A stretch of 64,000 nt of DNA from Chitinophaga pinensis. Lineage in GTDB: Bacteria; Bacteroidota; Bacteroidia; B-17B0; Aurantibacillaceae. Shown in pieces: positions 1 to 9,439 of the stretch. The stretch lies in contig CAMAPT010000010.1 in NCBI GenBank assembly GCA_945860225.1, forward strand, positions 58,342-122,341. Reading direction: 5' to 3'. The notes beneath the pieces are model-generated. The model did no database searches and was not told the DNA's origin. It saw only the letters and a program-made list of their open reading frames with translations. Position numbers and translations under genes: made by a program. The first letter of the stretch is position 1. Every line of letters begins with the position of its first letter.

Positions 1-518
1 ATACTAGATTGTATATCCATTGGTATATCAAGCCAAACTGGACCTGGACGCCCACTTTTAGCTAAATGTAGAGCCTTTTGTAAACAATATTTTATTTTGT
101 ATGGATCATCAATTACAACTGCATATTTTGTTACTTGTTTCACCATATCAATTATATTTATTTCTTGTATGCCATTTTGTCTTACATTAGTTGTTCCAAT
201 CATATATTTTCTTTGAACTTGTCCTGAAATATACAAGCCAGGAACGGAATCTACCCAACAGTCTAACATTCCTGTAATTGCATTAGTTGCACCGGGACCT
301 GTTGTGACAATACAAACACCTATGTTTTTAGTAGCTCTAGAATATGAGTATGCTGCCATTGCGGAAGCTTGTTCATGATGATTGCAAATATATTTTAGGT
401 GTTTTGATCTTTTTATAGAATCTAGTAAATGCAAGTCTCCCGCACCAGATACTGTAAACACGTGTTTAACACCGATTTTTGAAATAAAATTAGCAATGTA
501 GTCAGATACTTTTATCAT
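1..518 (-). CDS. Thiamine-diphosphate-dependent enzyme, acetolactate-synthase-like (partial, N-terminal part)
   Basis: Open frame from an ATG at 518 to the left edge, about 172 residues, with the C-terminal two thirds outside the window. It shows the ThDP-enzyme PYR-domain pattern: an N-terminal GVKHVFTVSG stretch, the catalytic glutamate in NHHEQAS, a TTGPGATN glycine motif and GRPGPVWLDIP. The family (acetolactate synthase and relatives) decarboxylates 2-keto acids and transfers the two-carbon unit. It starts 5 nt after the cupin gene and ends the leftward sugar operon. Because CDP-3,6-dideoxyhexose genes lie nearby, a YerE-like role (acetyl transfer from pyruvate to a CDP-4-ketosugar) is a reasonable inference. 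Biosynthetic acetolactate synthase is less likely, since no ilv genes are present. Confidence 0.85.
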   Translation of the reverse strand, partial: MIKVSDYIANFISKIGVKHVFTVSGAGDLHLLDSIKRSKHLKYICNHHEQASAMAAYSYSRATKNIGVCIVTTGPGATNAITGMLDCWVDSVPGLYISGQVQRKYMIGTTNVRQNGIQEINIIDMVKQVTKYAVVIDDPYKIKYCLQKALHLAKSGRPGPVWLDIPMDIQSS

Positions 519-523
519 AAGGG

Positions 524-1255
524 TTATAGTTTTTTAAAAACTAAAAATTGATGATTAGTGGTTAATATTTCTTCGCAAGAAAAGTTTTCATTATTGTAAA
601 TAGGAAATGCTTCTCCTATGTCAATAAAGTTTTTTGATTTCATTTTGATTGTATTGCATATAGGTACAATCATAATGGTTGAATTATTCATGTTTGGTTT
701 TTGAGAAACTAGTTCTATTTCTATATTTTTAAATTTCCAACTTGCAAAGTCTTTTTCTTCGAAAGGAAAATACTCATATAAACTAAAATCAGAGGAATAT
801 TCATTAGTTTTCTCGTAACCACTACTTTGTCTCCCATACGCATCGTGCATGCGAACTAAGTCACCCTTCATTGGCGGCGTTTCAATTTCCATAATAAAAG
901 CTCCTTCGTCTGAAATTGACTTAGAAGAGTGAAACACACAAGGCTCCAATACAACAGCTTCAAGCGTTTTTAATTTATATTTATCATCAATAGTGGTACA
1001 CTGAACTTCTCCGTCAAGAACAATTAAAGAGGTTCGTTTTTTTGCGTGACAGTGCAGAGAAGTAGATTGACCTTTTGTAATTCTCAAGAACCAAATTGCT
1101 ACTTTTTCATTTTGAAACCATAAATATTCATAGCCCCATGGCTTATTAACTACAATATTTTTGTAATCAAAGTCATTAGCAAAATCAGATGACTCAACTT
1201 TTAATCTCGAAAGATTTTCAAAATCGTTAAGTGATGGATAAACTTTGTAAATCAT
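524..1255 (-). CDS. Cupin-domain protein of a sugar locus
   Basis: A 243-residue soluble protein. Residues about 38-130 read as a cupin: NKPWGYEYLW, then LHCHAKKRTSLIVLDGEV with the HxH metal-ligand pattern, and later a proline-rich ETPPMKGD segment. The PWG and HCH elements are those of the mannose-6-phosphate-isomerase-type cupins common in nucleotide-sugar loci. The C-terminal 90 residues I do not recognise. Its start overlaps the stop of the DJ-1 gene by one base (TAATG), and the ThDP enzyme follows after 5 nt, so translation is probably coupled. A role in sugar isomerisation or epimerisation is inferred only from fold and neighbours. Confidence 0.75.
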   Translation of the reverse strand: MIYKVYPSLNDFENLSRLKVESSDFANDFDYKNIVVNKPWGYEYLWFQNEKVAIWFLRITKGQSTSLHCHAKKRTSLIVLDGEVQCTTIDDKYKLKTLEAVVLEPCVFHSSKSISDEGAFIMEIETPPMKGDLVRMHDAYGRQSSGYEKTNEYSSDFSLYEYFPFEEKDFASWKFKNIEIELVSQKPNMNNSTIMIVPICNTIKMKSKNFIDIGEAFPIYNNENFSCEEILTTNHQFLVFKKL

Positions 1256-1779
1256 TATTTTTGGTTAATGTCGTAATACACTTTAAGTGTTTCTTTCATC
1301 CAAATAGCATTATCTCTAAAATGCGGAGCAGTTACAATATTACCGTCTGCTATAACAGATACATTTTGATAATCTGCTCCAGCATTTATTAAGTCGTCTT
1401 TGCAACCAACATAGCAAGTCATTTTTTTTCCTTTTACTATTCCTGCTGAAATTAGAACCCAAGGTCCGTGACAAACTGAGGAAATGACTTTTCCATGAAT
1501 ATTCATTTCTTGAATAAATTTAAGCATTTCTGGAATTTGACGCAAGCGGTCTGGTGATTCTAATCCTCCAGGAATTACCAACATATCATAGTCTAAATGA
1601 TTTAGTTGTTTTATATCTGTATTTGCCTTAATTGGCAAGCCATGTTTAGCAATAACGTCTATCCCTCCATTGGATGCGACATCGATTGTAAATCCATCTT
1701 CTGCTAACCTATAGAATGGATAGCAAAACTCAGTATCTTCAACTGCAGGTCCTACAACTATAACAGCTTTTTTTAACAT
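1255..1779 (-). CDS. DJ-1/PfpI family protein
   Basis: A 174-residue protein spanning the whole DJ-1/PfpI domain. The nucleophile elbow is SSVCHGPWVL, with the conserved Cys followed by His, after a typical DYDMLVIPGG segment. An upstream acidic residue in the first helix (VEDTEF) fits the usual Glu/Asp-Cys pair. Family members act as glyoxalase/deglycase-like hydrolases, proteases or chaperones, so the reaction cannot be predicted. The gene sits inside the sugar operon, overlapping the cupin gene by one base and lying 26 nt after the [22 protein letters not shown]. This suggests a role in handling reactive ketosugar or 2-keto-acid intermediates, but that is inference. Confidence 0.85.
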   Translation of the reverse strand: MLKKAVIVVGPAVEDTEFCYPFYRLAEDGFTIDVASNGGIDVIAKHGLPIKANTDIKQLNHLDYDMLVIPGGLESPDRLRQIPEMLKFIQEMNIHGKVISSVCHGPWVLISAGIVKGKKMTCYVGCKDDLINAGADYQNVSVIADGNIVTAPHFRDNAIWMKETLKVYYDINQK

Positions 1780-1805
1780 ATTTTAAGTATTTTAATGATT
1801 AATTT

Positions 1806-2588
1806 TTAGCTAATGCCCAACCAAGGCCTTTTATTTGAATCATATAATTTTTGTATATAATCAATATCTCTTTCGGTGTCAATATTTTGCCAAAATTCAT
1901 TGTGCTGAAAAATATTGATGTTTTTTTCTTCAATTAAATTATTAAAAACTTCGTTTTCAAAATTGCATTCATTTATAGGGGATAACTTTTCAAATATATT
2001 AGGATTAGCAATCATAAATCCTCCGTTAATTCTAGATTGAAACATTTCTAATTTAGCATTTGCATTATAAGTTATAGATTCATTTTCTTTAATATAAAAT
2101 GTTCCAAAACGAGAAGGTGGATGAACACCACTAATCGTTAATATTTTATTACTTGAGATATGAGCATTTAACAAATCATTTATTTTTATGTTTGCTAAAA
2201 TATCAGAGTATGTTATAAAGAATGATTCGTGTTTTAAATACCTTTCACATCTTGCAATTCTTGCACCAGTGCTAGCAGAAATTCCAGTATCAATTAATTT
2301 TATTTTCCAATTTTCTTCAGGGATTTTATTTAATGATTTAATCTCATTATTACTTATACTAACCTCAATGTCATGTAGTAATTCAAAACTATTTATAAAG
2401 TAATTTTTAATTAAATCACCACCTTGACCAAGTGCTAATATAAATTCATTATAACCATATCCACTAAAAAGTTTCATTACATGCCATAATAAAGGCCTAT
2501 TTCCGATTTTTATTAGGGCTTTAGGAATTCGAGATTGTGAAATAGGATCAATTATACCTTTTCCACCACATAATATTAAACATTTCAT
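1806..2588 (-). CDS. Divergent sugar-phosphate [22 protein letters not shown] (RfbF-like paralogue)
   Basis: A 260-residue protein that aligns by eye with the RfbF at 7582-8355 along its length (LWHVMK versus LWHIMK, FGTFYI versus FGALGI, INGGFMI versus INGGFFV, FWQNIDTERD versus FWKPMDTLKD). The N-terminal signature differs. Instead of GGLGTRLSEET it has GGKGIIDPISQSR followed by IPKALIKIG, so the GTRL part is lost while a basic residue and PKA remain. It may activate another sugar phosphate or use another NTP, or be regulatory. Its start overlaps the stop of the upstream epimerase gene by 4 bases (ATGA), so the two are coupled. Confidence 0.75.
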   Translation of the reverse strand: MKCLILCGGKGIIDPISQSRIPKALIKIGNRPLLWHVMKLFSGYGYNEFILALGQGGDLIKNYFINSFELLHDIEVSISNNEIKSLNKIPEENWKIKLIDTGISASTGARIARCERYLKHESFFITYSDILANIKINDLLNAHISSNKILTISGVHPPSRFGTFYIKENESITYNANAKLEMFQSRINGGFMIANPNIFEKLSPINECNFENEVFNNLIEEKNINIFQHNEFWQNIDTERDIDYIQKLYDSNKRPWLGIS

Positions 2589-3622
2589 TGAGATAGTTTT
2601 TTTTGATGATATAAAACGGTTTTTTTTATTGCGTCTTCTAGACTTACAGTTACATCTAATTTGAGTATATTTTTCGCCTTTTCAATGGATGGTACATATC
2701 GTTGAATAGTTTCATTTGTTGTTTTCTCTGCAATATTTATATTTTTAATCGAATTCGGAAATAAATTTACCATTGTTTTTGCTAAATCATAAATTGATAT
2801 GAAATAATCCGAACCTACATTTATTGGATCACAAGGATGAGCATGAAGTAATATTTTAATTAACCAAATTATTAAATCAGAACTATACATGTATGATCGG
2901 AAAGGAGATCCATCTCCTTTTATTTCTATATCCTCATTATTTAAAAGGTTTTTTATAAAGTTTCCTATTGCAAAATGAGAATTAAGTGGTAAATGGGGGC
3001 CAACAAATGCAAAACATCTGGCAATTTTAGTATTTAAACCGTAATTTTCATAATATAAATTTGCATACATTTCAGACACTCTTTTACCTTCTCCATAAGC
3101 CGCCTCTTTAGTAAATATGTTAGGTGAGCCTTGAAAATTTTCATTTATTTTTATTAAATCTGATGGCTGTTTTCCATAAACTGCACCTGAACTAGTAAAT
3201 AAAATTGATTTAACATTTTTAATTTTACCTAGCTCTAGTATGCGTTTTGAGCCTTCTGTAATAACATTAAACATTTGAAATGGTGAGTTTAAATTTAATG
3301 AAACACTAGCCTCAGTAGCCATGTGAAAAATATAATCTATTTTTTCTTTGGGAAAATCAAAGTTTGTAATATCTCCTTTTAAAAATTTGATATAAGGTTT
3401 GTTTTTATAATTTAACTTATTAATAAAAAATTCAGGATTTCTACTCAAAACTATTATACTGATGTTTAAATTATTAATACTATCAGCATAAATAATAGAT
3501 TCTAATAAATTTTTTCCGAAAAAACCAGTTCCACCAGTAATAAATATGGTTTTATCCTTGAATGTTTCAAATTCAATTTTACAACTTTGGTAAATGTGAT
3601 TTAGATCATCAATATTTTCCAT
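2585..3622 (-). CDS. NAD-dependent epimerase/dehydratase (extended SDR)
   Basis: A 345-residue extended SDR. The Rossmann motif TGGTGFFGKNL is near residue 30; a GDI and FHMATEASV strand follow, then SSGAVYG and an AYGEGKR segment that supplies the catalytic Tyr and Lys. It probably works on a nucleotide sugar (4-epimerase, 4,6-dehydratase or 4-reductase; not distinguishable here). An in-frame TTG at 3643 would add seven residues, but it lies inside a TATATTTG -7 promoter element, so ATG 3622 is chosen. This is the first gene of the leftward operon and is divergent from the [19 protein letters not shown] at 3769. Confidence 0.85.
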   Translation of the reverse strand: MENIDDLNHIYQSCKIEFETFKDKTIFITGGTGFFGKNLLESIIYADSINNLNISIIVLSRNPEFFINKLNYKNKPYIKFLKGDITNFDFPKEKIDYIFHMATEASVSLNLNSPFQMFNVITEGSKRILELGKIKNVKSILFTSSGAVYGKQPSDLIKINENFQGSPNIFTKEAAYGEGKRVSEMYANLYYENYGLNTKIARCFAFVGPHLPLNSHFAIGNFIKNLLNNEDIEIKGDGSPFRSYMYSSDLIIWLIKILLHAHPCDPINVGSDYFISIYDLAKTMVNLFPNSIKNINIAEKTTNETIQRYVPSIEKAKNILKLDVTVSLEDAIKKTVLYHQKKLSQ

Positions 3623-3640
3623 AAAAACAGATTCTTTTTT

Positions 3641-3648
3641 CAAATATA
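3641..3648 (-). promoter_or_regulatory. Bacteroidota -7 element before the leftward sugar operon
   Basis: On the minus strand this reads TATATTTG, an exact TAnnTTTG match, ending 19 nt before the ATG at 3622. The predicted transcript would start about 12 nt before the start codon. I see no good TTTG -33 element at standard spacing. Confidence 0.55.
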
Positions 3649-3768
3649 ATTGATTTGAAGTTATTTAAGTTTGTTTGTTATGCAAATAAATATATACTTT
3701 GCCATCGATTTGCGGATTTGCTTGATTTAAGTTTAATTTGTTAGAGAATAATTTTAAAAATATTTAAC

Positions 3769-4722
3769 TTGTCGACTTTAAAAAATATATCAATAATTAC
3801 TCCATGCTACAATGAAGAGGAAAATGTAGCAAAGCTGGTTGAAGTGGTTGCAGAAGTATTTAAAAGAATGCCTAAATATACTTATGAGCATATTTTTATT
3901 GACAATTCTTCATCAGACAAAACAGTTTCAATTTTAAGAGAAATCGCAAAGACAAATAAAACGGTTAAAGTAATAGTTAATGCTCGTAATTTTGGGCATA
4001 TACGTTCTCCATTTCATGGTTTAGTTCAATGCAAAGGAGATGCAGTAATATCGTTAGTTGCTGATTTTCAAGACCCCCCTGAGATGATTGAAGAGTTTTT
4101 AAAGAAATGGGAAGAAGGGTACAAAATAGTTATTGGAATTAAAAAAGGAAGTAAAGAAAATCCTTTAATGTTTTTGGTAAGACGATTTTTCTATAATTTA
4201 TTAAGTAAAGCATCTATGGGAACTGGTGAATCTCCAGTTAAAAATTTTACCGGATTTGGATTATACGATCAACAATTTATATCAGTTTTAAGAACTTTAG
4301 ATGATCCTTATCCTTATTTTAGAGGTTTAATTACCGAATTAGGTTTTGATCGTTTTGAAATATCTTATACTCAGCCACAAAGAGCAGCTGGTAAAACCAA
4401 AAATAATTTCTTTACTTTATATGATATGGCCATGCTTGGTTTTACCAATCATTCCAAATTGCCATTAAGATTGTCAGCCTTTATAGGTTTCTTTTCTGCG
4501 ATTATTAGTTTTTTAGTAGCATTTGGTTATTTTATATATAAATTAATATTTTGGGATAATTTTCAAGTGGGTATGGCGCCATTAGTAATTGGAGTTTTTT
4601 TCTTCTCTTCAGTTCAGCTATTTTTTATTGGAATTATTGGAGAATATATCGGGGCTATTCATACACAGATTCGAAAAAGACCGCTCGTCATAGAAAAAGA
4701 GAGAATAAATTTTGAGAATTAG
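3769..4722 (+). CDS. Family 2 [19 protein letters not shown], DPM1/GtrB-like, membrane anchored
   Basis: A 317-residue protein. The N-terminal GT-A domain begins ISIITPCYNEEENV, has the metal-binding ADFQDPPEM segment (DxD-like) near residue 100 and PYFRGLI near 185. Two transmembrane helices follow (about 235-260 and 270-295), then a basic tail. This is the layout of polyprenyl-phosphate sugar [12 protein letters not shown] (DPM1, GtrB, ArnC). It would charge undecaprenyl phosphate with a sugar for transfer on the periplasmic side. The start is a TTG; the protein begins at the expected place for the family. The large membrane protein downstream may be the [11 protein letters not shown] that uses the lipid-linked sugar. 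Confidence 0.88.
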   Translation: MSTLKNISIITPCYNEEENVAKLVEVVAEVFKRMPKYTYEHIFIDNSSSDKTVSILREIAKTNKTVKVIVNARNFGHIRSPFHGLVQCKGDAVISLVADFQDPPEMIEEFLKKWEEGYKIVIGIKKGSKENPLMFLVRRFFYNLLSKASMGTGESPVKNFTGFGLYDQQFISVLRTLDDPYPYFRGLITELGFDRFEISYTQPQRAAGKTKNNFFTLYDMAMLGFTNHSKLPLRLSAFIGFFSAIISFLVAFGYFIYKLIFWDNFQVGMAPLVIGVFFFSSVQLFFIGIIGEYIGAIHTQIRKRPLVIEKERINFEN

Positions 4723-4814
4723 AGGTTTTATGAATTTATTTGCTTGTTTTACAAAAATATAAAACAAAAAGTAAAGCCTTTTAGAATTTAATTTTATCAT
4801 TTTGAATATACTTT

Positions 4815-7502
4815 ATGAAGCAACATATTTCGGAAACGATAGATGTATTATATATTAAATACTCCATCATTTTTTATTTAACCTTAATTATAGTTGTCAG
4901 TTCACTTTTTTTATGTGCCGATTTGTATAATCCTGATATTCAAGATGCCTTAAAGATTGCTCAAGAACAGCTACTAAATCCTGCTGGGTCCAAACCTGAA
5001 CCTAAAGAACGAACTCTCTTTTTTTGTGCTGTTATTGGATCTCTTCTCTCTGTTACAGGCTTTTCACTTTTACTTGGGAAATATTTTAATAAACTTGTTG
5101 CAAAAACCTCAACTGTAAATACGTTTCATTTTTTGAACATTTTATTTATTTCAATAATACTATATCAATGTTTTACAGCTGCCAATCCTTTTTCATCTGA
5201 GCCTCAAAATATTCATGATACAATTGCTAAGACAAATTTTGATTTTTATTTTATAAAATCATTTTTACATAAAAAAACAGGGTTTTATTTTATTTTCATT
5301 TTACCAATACTCTTAGTCTTAGTATTCTTTAGATTTAAAAAAACACCTGATATTATTAAAATTTTAAATAAGTACTCAAGTGTGTTTTCAATATTGTTTA
5401 GTTTATGTTTATCATGTTTAGCATTATTCATTAGTTCATTTAAATTTCCCTATACGTTCGAAAATAAATTTGATTTTAATGCCATTTTTTATTCTGTAGT
5501 TCAAGTATTTAATGGTCATCCTATGTTAGTAGACGGTTTTACAAATACATATGGTTTGTACCCTCATTTTATATCGCCTTTATTAAAAATTACAGGATTA
5601 AGCGTGCTTAATTTTAGTTTATTAATGGGACTTTTATTAGCAACATGTTTTGTAATGATATTTTTTTTTATAAGAAAAAATATTGAAAATCATTGGGTTA
5701 CAATAATTACTTTTTCTTTGGTGTTTTTTCAAACTTACGCTTACGGAAAAGTTGCCACTAATTTTGATCCATATTTTGCTATACATCCAATTCGTTGGTT
5801 ATTTCCTTGTTTGTTACTAATCACATCACTGATTATTCATTCAGATACAATTAATCAAAAATGGTCGTACTTAAACAAGAATGTTTCATTCTTAGGTAAA
5901 ATGGGAAGAATAAGTGTATTTCGCGTAGTCGCTTATTTCATTTTTTCACTAGGAATTTTGTGGAATCCAGATTTTGGTATTTTTTGCTTCATTAGCCTTA
6001 TTGCTTTATTCATTTTTCATGATTTTGATACCAATACTATTTTTCAGTCAATTACAAACGCAATTATTCAGATAGTTTTAGCATTCGTGTGCTTAGGTTT
6101 CGGATTTACATTTTATGCTTTAATCATTAAATTAACATTTGGTTATTTACCAGATATCATGATGTTATTTACTGCTATTAAATCTTTTTCCATAGTTGGA
6201 TATTATATGTTGCCTATGCCTGATACCATGCATCCATGGATGGTGATTGCTTTTATATATTTAATAGGTTGGATTGTTTCAATAAATCATTTTTTGAAAA
6301 ATAACAAAACAAGAAAAACCTTAGGTGTTTTTTTGTTAACTATTTTGGGAACATTAAGTCTTGTATACTATCAGGGGAGAAGTCATAATTGGAATTTGTT
6401 TGTGACAAATTTTGAGGCGTTTATTTTACTAGGAATTTTCGCTAATGAACTTCATAAGATTTACGCTAAAGAAAAAAAAATGCAACCTCTTTTGGCCTTA
6501 ATCATTTGTTTAATAGGATTTGCTCCTTTTCAAATATTAGCCGGTATTGAAGATTTTAAAACAGTCGTGTCTTCTAAAAAGGATAAATTGACTAATAGGA
6601 ATGAACAAATACATGTTGAAACTACAGCAAATACTATAAAAAGTTTATGTAAAGATAAAGAAGAGGTTTTTATAGTAACAGCAGACATGTATCAGAGTTT
6701 ATATCATTGTTTATCAGGAACAAGTTCAGCCATTAACCCGGGTTTTATAGATATATTGACTAATGAACAATATGAAAATCTCATAAACAAATTACAATCA
6801 AACAATCAAAAAGTATTTATGGAACCCGCATTCTATAAACCAATAAACACAAAAATATTAAATACTCTTGGTGCATTTTATGCATTGAATTTAATATCAG
6901 GTAATCCAAACTTATACTACTATAACAGGCTCAGTGAAATTAATTATCCGATATTTAAAAATGACACATCTTCTCTTTTTTACCACGATTTTTTTAAAAA
7001 ATTAGATAGCAATCTAAATATATTCGAGGGTAAAACAGACGCATTTACTCTACAGGATAATTATTCAATTGAATTAATTTTTAAACCAAATAATAATGTT
7101 CCTTCTCCACTAAATCAAAATTCAACTATAATTTCTAAAATAGATAATGAAAATGGATTTGTTATACAAAAAACGAATGACTTGCCCAACAAGTTTATTT
7201 TTGCCGGAAAGAATGGAGGAATTGATTTTGATGTGGTTTTAAATCAATGGAATTATGTTGCTATTGATGTGAATCAAAATAAAATAAAAGTTTTTGTAAA
7301 TGGAAAAATTCAGAAAGAAGTTGTTTTAGAGAAAAGTATTACAAATTCAAATAGTAAATTATTTGCTGGAAGTTATAATAATCAATCTAATTTCTTTTTT
7401 GGTAACATAAAAGAATTACAAATATCCAAAGAAAAAATAACTGAAGAAAATTTGAAAAATAATATGGAATCTTTTCTTAATTTTAGTCAAAATGAACATT
7501 AA
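4815..7502 (+). CDS. Polytopic membrane protein with C-terminal LamG-like domain, putative GT-C [19 protein letters not shown]
   Basis: An 895-residue protein. Residues 15-560 contain at least ten strongly hydrophobic helices, with loops carrying DPYFAIHPIRW and DPDFGIF-like acidic patches of the kind found in GT-C (lipid-sugar dependent) [12 protein letters not shown]. Residues about 570-730 form a soluble domain. Residues about 735-890 read as a concanavalin/LamG jellyroll (YSIELIFKPN, IISKIDNENGF, NQWNYVAIDV, VFVNGKIQ, then a repeat of strands). It follows the GtrB-like gene by 92 nt, so a flippase-independent O-antigen side-chain [11 protein letters not shown] is an attractive guess. I do not recognise a named family, and the LamG fusion is unusual. 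Confidence 0.6.
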   Translation: MKQHISETIDVLYIKYSIIFYLTLIIVVSSLFLCADLYNPDIQDALKIAQEQLLNPAGSKPEPKERTLFFCAVIGSLLSVTGFSLLLGKYFNKLVAKTSTVNTFHFLNILFISIILYQCFTAANPFSSEPQNIHDTIAKTNFDFYFIKSFLHKKTGFYFIFILPILLVLVFFRFKKTPDIIKILNKYSSVFSILFSLCLSCLALFISSFKFPYTFENKFDFNAIFYSVVQVFNGHPMLVDGFTNTYGLYPHFISPLLKITGLSVLNFSLLMGLLLATCFVMIFFFIRKNIENHWVTIITFSLVFFQTYAYGKVATNFDPYFAIHPIRWLFPCLLLITSLIIHSDTINQKWSYLNKNVSFLGKMGRISVFRVVAYFIFSLGILWNPDFGIFCFISLIALFIFHDFDTNTIFQSITNAIIQIVLAFVCLGFGFTFYALIIKLTFGYLPDIMMLFTAIKSFSIVGYYMLPMPDTMHPWMVIAFIYLIGWIVSINHFLKNNKTRKTLGVFLLTILGTLSLVYYQGRSHNWNLFVTNFEAFILLGIFANELHKIYAKEKKMQPLLALIICLIGFAPFQILAGIEDFKTVVSSKKDKLTNRNEQIHVETTANTIKSLCKDKEEVFIVTADMYQSLYHCLSGTSSAINPGFIDILTNEQYENLINKLQSNNQKVFMEPAFYKPINTKILNTLGAFYALNLISGNPNLYYYNRLSEINYPIFKNDTSSLFYHDFFKKLDSNLNIFEGKTDAFTLQDNYSIELIFKPNNNVPSPLNQNSTIISKIDNENGFVIQKTNDLPNKFIFAGKNGGIDFDVVLNQWNYVAIDVNQNKIKVFVNGKIQKEVVLEKSITNSNSKLFAGSYNNQSNFFFGNIKELQISKEKITEENLKNNMESFLNFSQNEH

Positions 7503-7581
7503 AAAGCAAAAGATTTAGAATTTCAGTGCAGTTTAATTAATCAAAAAACAAAATTTGTATTAAATAATAAAATCTATATAA

Positions 7582-8355
7582 ATGAAGGTAGTCATATTAG
7601 CTGGAGGATTAGGTACCCGGCTTTCAGAAGAAACAGATGTTCGTCCAAAACCTATGGTTGAAGTTGGTGGGAAGCCAATTTTATGGCATATTATGAAAAT
7701 CTATAGTCATTTTGGATTTAATGAATTTGTGGTTTGTTGCGGATACAAAGGATATGTTATTAAGGAATATTTTTCAAATTTATTTTTACATCATTCTGAC
7801 GTCACTTTCGATTTGGAAAATAACAAAATGCAAATTCACAATTCGAATTCGGAAAAATGGAAAGTAACATTAGTAGATACTGGTAAAGATACGATGACAG
7901 GCGGACGAATAAAACGTATTGAAAAATATGTAAACAACGAAACGTTTATGTTGACATACGGAGACGGTGTGAGTAATGTAGATATTAACGAATTATTGAA
8001 AACTCATAAACAACATGGCAAGTTTGCAACTGTAACAGCTGTTCAACCTAGTGGACGCTTTGGTGCATTAGGCATTAATCACAATAATGAAGTAGAGTCA
8101 TTTTTTGAAAAACCAAAAGGTGATGGAAGTTGGATTAATGGCGGTTTTTTTGTGTGTGAACCACAAATTTTTAAATATATAGATGCAGATTCAACAATAT
8201 GGGAACAAGCTCCGTTAGAGAATTTAGCAAAGAATAATCAATTGGCAGCGTATAAGCACAGAGGTTTTTGGAAACCAATGGATACCCTTAAAGATAAGCA
8301 AGATTTAAATGAATTTTGGGAAAAAGGTACTGCCGAATGGAAAATTTGGAAATAA
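7582..8355 (+). CDS. rfbF: Glucose-1-phosphate [20 protein letters not shown]
   Basis: A 257-residue enzyme making CDP-glucose from CTP and glucose 1-phosphate, the entry step to CDP-3,6-dideoxyhexoses. It has the full [22 protein letters not shown] signature LAGGLGTRL, then RPKPMVEVGG with the catalytic lysine, a YGDGVSNVD metal-binding segment and SGRFGALG. Length is normal for the family. It lies 80 nt after the membrane protein gene and 7 nt before rfbG, forming a tight pair with it. Identification rests on the classic rfbF-rfbG-rfbH order as well as on sequence. Confidence 0.95.
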   Translation: MKVVILAGGLGTRLSEETDVRPKPMVEVGGKPILWHIMKIYSHFGFNEFVVCCGYKGYVIKEYFSNLFLHHSDVTFDLENNKMQIHNSNSEKWKVTLVDTGKDTMTGGRIKRIEKYVNNETFMLTYGDGVSNVDINELLKTHKQHGKFATVTAVQPSGRFGALGINHNNEVESFFEKPKGDGSWINGGFFVCEPQIFKYIDADSTIWEQAPLENLAKNNQLAAYKHRGFWKPMDTLKDKQDLNEFWEKGTAEWKIWK

Positions 8356-8362
8356 ATAAACT

Positions 8363-9439
8363 ATGAAAAAATTAGATTTATTTTCCGGAATATTTAAAGG
8401 TAAAAAAATATTAGTAACCGGAGATACAGGTTTTAAAGGATCTTGGTTGTGCATTTGGCTTAAGGAATTAGGATCTGATGTATATGGCTATGCTTTACCT
8501 CCTTTGACTGAAAAAGATAATTTTGTAACTACGGAGCTTTCAAATAAAATCCATCATTTGGATGGCGATGTTAGAAATTTAGAGCAATTACAAAATTACT
8601 TTAACGAAGTAAAGCCTGATATGGCTTTCCATTTGGCTGCTCAGCCATTAGTTATTGAATCATACAAAAACCCTCATTATAATTTCGAAACAAATTTGAT
8701 GGGAACGGTTAACTTTTTTGAAGCAGTTAGAAATTGTCCTTCGGTAAAAGTTGCTGTAAATGTTACTACAGATAAGTGTTATCAAAATAACGAATGGATG
8801 TGGGGGTATAGAGAGAATGATGCAATGGGTGGTGATGACCCATACAGTGCTTCAAAAGGTTGTTCAGAGTTAATCACCAATTCGTATATAAAATCTTTTT
8901 TTACTAAGGAAGGAACAGCCAATGTTGCTTCTGGAAGGGCAGGGAATGTCATAGGTGGTGGAGATTGGGCTGATAATAGAATTATACCAGACATAATTAG
9001 AGCTTATGAAGCTAATCAAACTTCAGAAATTCGTAATCCTAATTCTGTCCGTCCTTGGCAATTTGTGTTAGAGCCGGTTTTTGGTTATATGAAGTTAGCC
9101 GAAAAATTGTGGGCAAACGGAAAGACTTTTACAGGTGGGTGGAATTTTGGACCAGCCGCATTTGAAAATTATAGTGTAGGAGATGTTGTGACTGAAGTAA
9201 AAAAAATAATCCCAACCATTAAGATAGTTGCTCCGAAAGCAACTGAAAAATTGCATGAAGCCGGTTTATTGAAGTTAGATGTCACAAAAGCCGTAAATTT
9301 TTTAGGTTGGAAACCAAAATTAAATTTCGAAGAAACTATACAATTTACAATTCAAGGATATCAAGAAGAATTAAATTCTCAAAACAATATTTACGATTGC
9401 CGTGTTAAACAAATAGAGTCATATTGTCTTAAAAATTAA
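8363..9439 (+). CDS. rfbG: CDP-glucose 4,6-dehydratase
   Basis: A 358-residue extended SDR converting CDP-D-glucose to CDP-4-keto-6-deoxyglucose with bound NAD. The N-terminal TGDTGFKGSWL is the RfbG form of the Rossmann motif, the serine/threonine strand is VTTDKCY, and the catalytic pair is in DPYSASKG. The C-terminal half contains NVIGGGDW and RPWQFVLEP, both typical of RfbG. It is 7 nt after rfbF. The following gene rfbH is separated by 251 nt of repeat-bearing sequence, which is longer than usual for this operon. Confidence 0.95.
   Translation: MKKLDLFSGIFKGKKILVTGDTGFKGSWLCIWLKELGSDVYGYALPPLTEKDNFVTTELSNKIHHLDGDVRNLEQLQNYFNEVKPDMAFHLAAQPLVIESYKNPHYNFETNLMGTVNFFEAVRNCPSVKVAVNVTTDKCYQNNEWMWGYRENDAMGGDDPYSASKGCSELITNSYIKSFFTKEGTANVASGRAGNVIGGGDWADNRIIPDIIRAYEANQTSEIRNPNSVRPWQFVLEPVFGYMKLAEKLWANGKTFTGGWNFGPAAFENYSVGDVVTEVKKIIPTIKIVAPKATEKLHEAGLLKLDVTKAVNFLGWKPKLNFEETIQFTIQGYQEELNSQNNIYDCRVKQIESYCLKN

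Noticed and set aside
3623..3643. TTG start giving seven more residues to the epimerase
   Set aside because: The TTG is part of the TATATTTG promoter element on the minus strand.
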